This document shows positions 20,469 through 25,443 of a DNA stretch of 25,443 bases, one piece after another. Origin of the DNA: JBNKHG01 sp050290225 (GTDB lineage Bacteria; Pseudomonadota; Gammaproteobacteria; Pseudomonadales; Cellvibrionaceae). The notes below the pieces were generated by a model. That model saw nothing but the letters and a program-made list of their open reading frames with translations, ran no database searches and had not been told where the DNA came from. The stretch covers positions 1-25,443 of the forward strand of contig JBNKHG010000035.1 in NCBI GenBank assembly GCA_050290225.1, written 5' to 3'. The position numbers and the translations under genes were made by a program. The stretch's first letter is position 1, and every line of letters begins with the position of its first letter.

Positions 20469-20912
20469 ATGAACACAATTGATTTGACCCCGTTATACCG
20501 CAACAGCATTGGTTTCGATCGTTTCGGCTCCCTGCTGGACACCGCCCTGAGAAATGAACCTGCATCAGCAGGCTATCCGCCATATAACATTGAGATCCAC
20601 GATGAAAACGAGTACGCCATCACCCTGGCCGTTGCCGGTTTTACACGCGACGACCTGAATATCCAGGTGGCCAATGGCGTGCTGACAGTCACAGGCGAAA
20701 GGCATACCGACGAGAAGGAACACACTTATCTGTATCAAGGCATCGCCAGTCGGTCATTTGAACGCAAGTTCAACCTCGCTGACTTTGTTGAAGTGACCAG
20801 TGCCGACCTTAACAACGGTCTGCTGACCATTAACCTGGTGAAAGAGATACCGGAGGCGATGAAGCCCAAATCCATACAGATTCACCAGACGGACAGCGAT
20901 GTTCAACACTAG
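20469..20912 (+). CDS. ibpA: small heat-shock protein Hsp20 (IbpA-like)
   Basis: A 147-residue alpha-crystallin-domain chaperone that holds unfolding proteins for refolding by DnaK/ClpB. The N-terminus (MNTIDLTPLYRNSIGFDRF) is the classic IbpA/IbpB start. The alpha-crystallin domain spans about residues 35-125, with YNIEIHDENEYAITLAVAGF, NGVLTVTGER and NGLLTINLVKEIPE. The I-x-I anchor is in KSIQIHQ. I start at ATG 20469 after AAGGGAGGGAG; the frame open from 20430 lacks a ribosome-binding site. The leader between 20400 and 20468 could fold as a temperature sensor, with GCCTCT just before AGGGAGG, but I cannot show a stable structure. It precedes a DegQ-like protease, giving a stress pair. Confidence 0.92.
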   Translation: MNTIDLTPLYRNSIGFDRFGSLLDTALRNEPASAGYPPYNIEIHDENEYAITLAVAGFTRDDLNIQVANGVLTVTGERHTDEKEHTYLYQGIASRSFERKFNLADFVEVTSADLNNGLLTINLVKEIPEAMKPKSIQIHQTDSDVQH

Positions 20913-20960
20913 GTCCTGATATGGGCTATAAGCGGGGCGAAAAGTCCCAAAAACATCCTT

Positions 20961-20990
20961 ACCGACCGCGGCCATCACCGCGGTCGGTAT
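20961..20990 (+). terminator. strong hairpin after the hsp20 gene
   Basis: TACCGACCGCGG (20961-20972) and CCGCGGTCGGTA (20979-20990) form a perfect 12-bp stem with a 6-base loop, 48 bases after the stop. There is no clear T run after it (TATGTC), so termination may be partial or Rho-assisted; it could also protect the 3' end of the mRNA. Confidence 0.55.
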
Positions 20991-21104
20991 ATGTCAATGC
21001 GATCAAAATCAAAGTTCAGCTTAGCGTTGAATTCTGCAGCCGTTGGCATCAACTGTAAGTTGTTAATTGTGCTTCCTCATCCTTAAGGGAGGGTTATCAC
21101 CGTT

Positions 21105-22487
21105 ATGAACGCAAACTGCAAATCACCCACCCTTTATCTGGTGCTCCTGATGCTTGGATTGCTGCATGCGACTTTGAGTGCAGCCGCATTACCTACCCAT
21201 GATGCCGCCGGTAACGCGCTGCCTTCGCTCGCGCCCTTGCTGAAGCAGGTAAATCCCGCCGTGGTCAATATCTCGACCTACTCAACCCAACAACTAGCCC
21301 TTAATCCCCTGCTGAACGACCCCTTTTTTCGCCACTTCTTCAACATTCCGGATCAACGGCAGATACAGCCACGCGGTCCGCAAAAGCGTCAGCAAAGTGC
21401 GGGTTCCGGGGTGATTGTCAACGCCGATGACGGCATCGTCATCACAAATTACCATGTCATCAAGGGCGCTGATGAAGTACGGGTCTCATTGGTCGATGGT
21501 CGACACTTTTTAGCCAAAATTGTCGGCTCCGACCCGGAACTGGATATTGCCATTCTGAAAATAAAAGCCAAAAACCTGACCGAGATAGCATTGAGCGATT
21601 CAAACCGCCTGCAAGTGGGGGATTTTGTCATTGCCATCGGCAACCCTTTTGGCCTGGGCCAGACCGTGACCACCGGCGTGGTCAGTGCCCTGGGCCGTAC
21701 CGGGCTGGGGATTGAAGGTTATGAGAATTTCATCCAGACCGATGCCTCGATCAACCCAGGTAATTCCGGCGGCGCATTGGTTAATCTGCGCGGCGAACTG
21801 GTTGGCATCAATACCGCCATTATCGCACCCGCCGGCGGCAATGTGGGAATTGGATTTGCCATTCCTGTTAATATGGCTAAAGCCAGCATGGATCAGATCG
21901 TAGAACATGGCGAAGTCAAGCGCGGACTGCTCGGCATCACCATTCAGGACGTTACGCCGGATCTTCGTGAAGCATTTAACCTGGAAAACGGTCAGCAGGG
22001 TGTACTCATTTCCAGTGTCAATGAAGGCTCTCCCGCTGAAAAAGCTGGCCTCAAGGCTGGCGATATCGTGCTGAAGGTAGATGGCGTGGCCACACATTCC
22101 ACCGGGCAACTCCGTAGTCAGGTGGGTGTCAGGGAGATCGGTGAGCTGGTGGAGTTGACCCTCTTGCGCAACGGCAAAACCCAGCGAATCAAGGTGAAAG
22201 TCGGTGAGCCAGACCAAGTCACACAGGTCAGCCGAAAGCTTCATACCTTGCTTGAGGGCGCCCGCTTTGACAATAATCCCGATGGCAAAGGTGTGGTGGT
22301 GACGGAACTCTCACCCAATTCACCCGCCCTTTACAGCGGCCTTCGCCAGGGTGATCTGATTATTGGTGCAAACAAGCGCCCGGTAAAGAATCTCAACGAC
22401 TTCAAGCGAGCCCTGTCTCTGAATAAAGAGGCGGTACTACTGCACATTAATCGCGGTGGCGGCTCCTTGTATCTCGTGATCCGCTAG
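21105..22487 (+). CDS. degQ: periplasmic DegP/DegQ-type serine protease
   Basis: A 460-residue HtrA-family protease/chaperone for misfolded envelope proteins. A signal peptide covers residues 1-27 (hydrophobic LYLVLLMLGLLHATLSAAA). The trypsin-like domain has the triad H117 in TNYHVI, D147 in ELDIAI and S221 in GNSGGALV. The LA loop (about 60-97) is shorter than in DegP and carries a Q-rich stretch, more like DegQ. Two PDZ domains follow (about 258-355, RGLLGITIQDV start, and 375-455, GVVVTELSPNSPA). GGGAGGG is placed 13 bases before ATG 21105. It lies 192 bases downstream of hsp20, probably with its own promoter. It converges on the gene at 22526. DegQ versus DegP cannot be settled without alignment. 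Confidence 0.88.
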   Translation: MNANCKSPTLYLVLLMLGLLHATLSAAALPTHDAAGNALPSLAPLLKQVNPAVVNISTYSTQQLALNPLLNDPFFRHFFNIPDQRQIQPRGPQKRQQSAGSGVIVNADDGIVITNYHVIKGADEVRVSLVDGRHFLAKIVGSDPELDIAILKIKAKNLTEIALSDSNRLQVGDFVIAIGNPFGLGQTVTTGVVSALGRTGLGIEGYENFIQTDASINPGNSGGALVNLRGELVGINTAIIAPAGGNVGIGFAIPVNMAKASMDQIVEHGEVKRGLLGITIQDVTPDLREAFNLENGQQGVLISSVNEGSPAEKAGLKAGDIVLKVDGVATHSTGQLRSQVGVREIGELVELTLLRNGKTQRIKVKVGEPDQVTQVSRKLHTLLEGARFDNNPDGKGVVVTELSPNSPALYSGLRQGDLIIGANKRPVKNLNDFKRALSLNKEAVLLHINRGGGSLYLVIR

Positions 22488-22525
22488 TGCGCTCCTTGCC
22501 AATACGCCAAACCACGGAGAGGCGA

Positions 22526-24169
22526 TCAGACACGCTGGGCGTTTGACCGCCGGATCGCCTGCTTGACCATGGCGACAGACGGCGCAGCAACGCTGAAGGA
22601 CGTTATACCGCACTGGAGTATCTTCTCAATAGCGTGAGAGCGGCTTGCCAACTCGCCGCAAATGGAAAGTGGAAGCTGTGGCACAGATCGCTGGACGAGG
22701 CGCATCAAGTCAAAGACTACCCGATGGCCATCGTCAAAATAGCCATCGACCGCGGCGTTCTCGCGATCGGCAGCAAAGCTGTACTGAGTGAGATCATTGG
22801 TGCCAAAACTCAGGAAGTCGGCAAAAGGGGCGATATCCGCGGCGGACAGTGCCGCCGCCGGCGTTTCAATCATGGCCCCCAATTTCGGTATCGACTTGAG
22901 ACCGGTATGGCCAGCGACTTTGGTGAGTTCTTCCCGCACAAATTGCATATCGCTCGGTAAAGTGACCATGGGAACCAGAATCTGCAAGTCAAAATCCGGT
23001 ACCAGTTGTAACAGGGCTTTCAGTTGCACGCGCAACAAATTCGGATACTTTCGCAAGAAGCGTATGCCACGGCAGCCCAGGGCGGGATTGAGTTCCCGGT
23101 AGGTTTCCAGGAAGGGGAGTGGCTTGTCGGCGCCAACATCCAACAACCGCACACACACCGAAAGTCCCCGTGCGGGCATGAGTGTCTGCCGCATATTTTC
23201 CAGTAGTTTGTCGACACCCGGTGGCTTTTGAAGGCCCAGGTAAATCCGCTCAATACGGTAAAGTCCAACGCCTTCCGCGCCATTTTCCATGGCTTCTTTG
23301 GTGTCCTCATAGCAACCGACATTGGCCACGACCCTGACAGCCGTTCCATCCCGGGTGATGGCCGGTTCATGGGAAGACGCCTGTGCCGAACGACGTTCCA
23401 AATCCTGACGTTCACGTCTTTGGTCGAAGGCGTTAATGTCCTCGCGACAGGGATTGAGAATAACCTCCCCGCTGTCCGCATCCACCAGGGCCAGTGTATC
23501 GTGGGACGCCTTGTCCAATAATCCGGGTATACCGGCAAGACAGGGGAGACCTATTTCGTGAGCAAAAAGTGCGGCATGGGACGTGGCTCCACCGACCTCG
23601 ACCACTGCGGCGCTGGCTCGACGACGACCCAAAAACACCGTGTCGGAGGGCAACAATCGATTGGCCACCAGCACACTACCGGGGGGCAATGTCTCAAGCT
23701 CATGGGCCCGCGCTCCGCTCATGGTTCCCAACAGCCGGCGTGCCAGGTCCCGCATGTCGTCGCCCTTCTGTCTCGCAAGCGTGTTTTCCATCGAGCAGAA
23801 CCGGCGCTCCCAGCGTCGGAAAACCGTCTTTACCGCGAGACCGGCACTCACCAACTGTTCTCTAATCTCTTTTTCTACTTCGGCTTTGAGTTGCGCATCC
23901 TGCAATATAACCTTGTGGGCTTCGAAAATGGCCGCCATGTCAGAGTCCAACTCTTTTTTTACCTGCGCCACCAACAGGCTCAAATCAGCCAATACCGCCG
24001 TTACAGCGTCACAATATCGTTGCAGCTCATCGGGTACCGCAGCGTCTTTGATTTCATAGAATTCGTCAAAGCGCGTCAGGTCGTCGCGATAGACAAACAC
24101 CCTGCCCTTCCCCATTCCCGGGGCTAGTGTTCTGCCATATAACTTGACGCTGTTCACGGGTGCGGTCAT
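22526..24169 (-). CDS. PEP-protein phosphotransferase, Enzyme I-like, without GAF domain
   Basis: A 547-residue Enzyme I. The N-terminal PEP-utiliser domain (about residues 8-125, starting GRTLAPGMGKG) has helices for HPr binding. The swivelling domain has the phosphorylated H198 in GGATSHAALFAHEIGLPC. The C-terminal TIM barrel binds PEP and Mg: LLDVGADKPLPF, RGIRFLRKYP, GAMIETPAA, LSFGTNDLTQYSFAADREN and the ICGELASR active-site cysteine. Length fits PtsI (about 575) and not PtsP, which has an extra GAF domain of about 160 residues. No HPr or EIIA gene lies nearby, so the phosphate acceptor is elsewhere; a role in a regulatory (nitrogen- or carbon-related) PTS is likely. The start has only a weak GAAG upstream. 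It converges with the degQ-like gene, 38 bases apart. Confidence 0.88.
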   Translation of the reverse strand: MTAPVNSVKLYGRTLAPGMGKGRVFVYRDDLTRFDEFYEIKDAAVPDELQRYCDAVTAVLADLSLLVAQVKKELDSDMAAIFEAHKVILQDAQLKAEVEKEIREQLVSAGLAVKTVFRRWERRFCSMENTLARQKGDDMRDLARRLLGTMSGARAHELETLPPGSVLVANRLLPSDTVFLGRRRASAAVVEVGGATSHAALFAHEIGLPCLAGIPGLLDKASHDTLALVDADSGEVILNPCREDINAFDQRRERQDLERRSAQASSHEPAITRDGTAVRVVANVGCYEDTKEAMENGAEGVGLYRIERIYLGLQKPPGVDKLLENMRQTLMPARGLSVCVRLLDVGADKPLPFLETYRELNPALGCRGIRFLRKYPNLLRVQLKALLQLVPDFDLQILVPMVTLPSDMQFVREELTKVAGHTGLKSIPKLGAMIETPAAALSAADIAPFADFLSFGTNDLTQYSFAADRENAAVDGYFDDGHRVVFDLMRLVQRSVPQLPLSICGELASRSHAIEKILQCGITSFSVAAPSVAMVKQAIRRSNAQRV

Positions 24170-24257
24170 TTAGCGTACTTCGGAATTTTCAATCTATCCG
24201 AGGGAGGCCCAGCCACAGTTTTGCCGTTCAAACGAACGCCTGAAGCGCCGGACATGG

Positions 24258-24306
24258 ATGCATGTAAACACCAAACATGCAGTAAACACCAAACATGCAG
24301 TAAACA
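24258..24306. repeat. tandem repeat of an 18-bp unit, about 2.7 copies
   Basis: Unit ATGCAGTAAACACCAAAC: copy one at 24258-24276 (19 bases, one insertion), copy two at 24277-24294, partial copy three at 24295-24306. It lies between the divergent/co-linear genes at 24169 and 24458. No gene is apparent here. Confidence 0.75.
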
Positions 24307-24346
24307 ATAGCACCTGCAAGGGGCGGGTTACAATAATTCAGGCGCC

Positions 24347-24357
24347 GGGGGGGGGGG
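24347..24357 (+). repeat. run of 11 G
   Basis: Eleven consecutive G (24347-24357) in the intergenic stretch between the Enzyme I gene and the hydrolase gene, about 100 bases beyond the hydrolase stop. Such runs are prone to slippage. The rest of 24170-24457 holds no gene. Confidence 0.7.
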
Positions 24358-24457
24358 AAGAATCAGGGCGCCACCCAAGCAAACATATTGGGATTGCCAG
24401 AACCGACTGCAGCCGGGTTTACATCGCCAACACTTTCCACACTTATTTTGGCGTCAG

Positions 24458-25291
24458 CTAATCAGGCATTGCCTTGATAACAGGGTTCAGGAATTTACTG
24501 ATAAGCGTTAAAGTCTGAGACGCCTGCTCTTTGTAGGGAGAGTGGCCACACGCAGCCAACAGGTTGACAGCAACCGGGGCCGTCGCCTTTTGCGCGATAG
24601 CCTCCACCTGCGCCACCGTACCGTACTGGTCATCTTCACCCTGTATAACCAGTTGCGGCACTTTGATGCCGGGCAGGAACTCTTCAATGTTCCAATGGAC
24701 AAAATCCGGGTGCAACCAGGCGTTGTTCCATCCCCAAAACGCGCAATCGACATTGTTGTGGTGGTATTTCGCCAGCCGGGTTCGCAAGTCGCTATCGAGA
24801 AACGCCTGTTTGGCCTCGGCAATGGAACTCACTGACAGCTCTTCACAGAATACGTGAGGTGCCATGGTGACCACCGCGCGAAGCCCGACAGCCGCCGTAC
24901 CGCCGGCATGAATCAGCGAAATGGAGCCCCCGTCGGAATGGCCAATCAATATATAGTCATCAATCCCGCAAAGCGCCAACAACCGGGGCAAGACCTCCAG
25001 CGCTTCAGTATGCATATAGCTGAGGGGGCGCGGCACTGTACAGGGATCGGATCGCCCGTACCCCTGACGACTATAAACCAACACCGGACATCCCGTTTTC
25101 AAAGCCAGCTTTTCCGGAAAATCGCGCCACAGTTCGATACAACCCAGCCCTTCATGCAGCAAAACCAACGTAGGCGCCTGACAATCGCTCCCTGAGAACT
25201 GTTTTACTTCAAGCTTGACGCCATCGACATTCAGGTACCCCTGCTCGCAGGAAATCATGTTACCCGGTTCCATCATCGTCACGATCGACAT
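24458..25291 (-). CDS. alpha/beta hydrolase
   Basis: A 277-residue alpha/beta-hydrolase-fold enzyme of unknown substrate. VLLHEGLG (about residues 43-50) is the oxyanion-hole HG-like loop. The nucleophile elbow is G117-H-S119-D-G-G, the acid is probably D220 or D221 in IQGEDDQYG, and the catalytic histidine is H250 in ACGHSPYKEQ. The strand VLVYSRQGYGRSDP is the usual early motif of these esterases and haloperoxidase-like enzymes. Three ATGs lie near the start (25291, 25276 and 25273); I give the first, with GAGGA very close to it. No signal peptide, so cytoplasmic. It is not clearly linked to the neighbouring Enzyme I gene. The final 150 bases of the window show no gene. Confidence 0.8.
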   Translation of the reverse strand: MSIVTMMEPGNMISCEQGYLNVDGVKLEVKQFSGSDCQAPTLVLLHEGLGCIELWRDFPEKLALKTGCPVLVYSRQGYGRSDPCTVPRPLSYMHTEALEVLPRLLALCGIDDYILIGHSDGGSISLIHAGGTAAVGLRAVVTMAPHVFCEELSVSSIAEAKQAFLDSDLRTRLAKYHHNNVDCAFWGWNNAWLHPDFVHWNIEEFLPGIKVPQLVIQGEDDQYGTVAQVEAIAQKATAPVAVNLLAACGHSPYKEQASQTLTLISKFLNPVIKAMPD

Positions 25292-25443
25292 TCCTCAATA
25301 AATATGGTTCCTCTGAATAATCCGTGGGTATGATGTGGTTCGAGAGTCTATTAACCTGTTGAAATTCAAGATCTTTTTGTGGTAGGTCGGTAAATATTAT
25401 TCGGATATCATTTATTAGAAGGTTTAGGCACGATGTGATAGTC

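Noticed and set aside
24258..24306. CRISPR array
   Set aside because: The units are 18 bp and directly adjacent with no spacers, which is a simple tandem repeat.

Overview
The window looks like a gammaproteobacterial chromosome segment, probably marine or sediment-dwelling. This rests on protein style (IbpA-type Hsp20, DegQ-type protease, stand-alone PTS Enzyme I), gammaproteobacterial-style attC sites and a rhombotarget lipoprotein. The genus cannot be fixed from sequence alone. There are two very different halves. Positions 1 to about 10.9 kb are AT-richer and made of small, mostly unrelated genes on the minus strand. Positions 11.0-25.4 kb are GC-richer, with normal operons.

Left half: an integron gene-cassette array read on the minus strand. 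Folded attC recombination sites separate the genes, and no integron integrase is visible, so it is a CALIN-type cluster or the far part of a larger integron. From right (first) to left the cassettes are: a truncated 67-residue reading frame (10.7-10.9 kb), a GIY-YIG protein, a TIGR02391/HEPN-like protein, a cassette of which only the attC remains (7.0 kb), a tandem PPOX flavoprotein, a prolipoprotein diacylglyceryl transferase (Lgt), a PIN-domain fusion, a BrnT/BrnA toxin-antitoxin pair in reverse orientation with its own promoter, a methyltransferase, a rhombotarget lipoprotein with a GlyGly-CTERM tail, and a tiny unknown gene next to an ISL3 transposase end. Two elements interrupt the array at attC core sequences: an IS91-like element with a tyrosine recombinase and a Y2/HUH transposase (7.0-9.3 kb), and an internally deleted IS1182-type element with intact ends (2.1-3.1 kb).

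Right half: a divergent cluster is centred on a 1011-residue BTAD/AAA/TPR (SARP- or AfsR-like) regulator. To its left, on the minus strand, runs an operon of a cysteine synthase-glutaredoxin fusion, an isopenicillin-N-synthase-like Fe(II)/2-oxoglutarate-type oxygenase and a carboxymuconolactone-decarboxylase-fold protein. To its right, on the plus strand, lie a duplicated DUF4242 protein, an OsmC-family protein and a flavin monooxygenase. The 460-bp divergent region holds a perfect 27-bp inverted repeat and two repeated short motifs placed in front of both genes. Together this looks like an uncharacterised, specifically regulated thiol/sulfur and oxidation pathway, and it is the best candidate in the window for an undescribed system.

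The last 5 kb carry a heat/envelope stress pair (Hsp20, then a periplasmic DegQ-like protease), a convergent PEP-protein phosphotransferase without a GAF domain, and an alpha/beta hydrolase. An 18-bp tandem repeat and an 11-G run lie between the last two.
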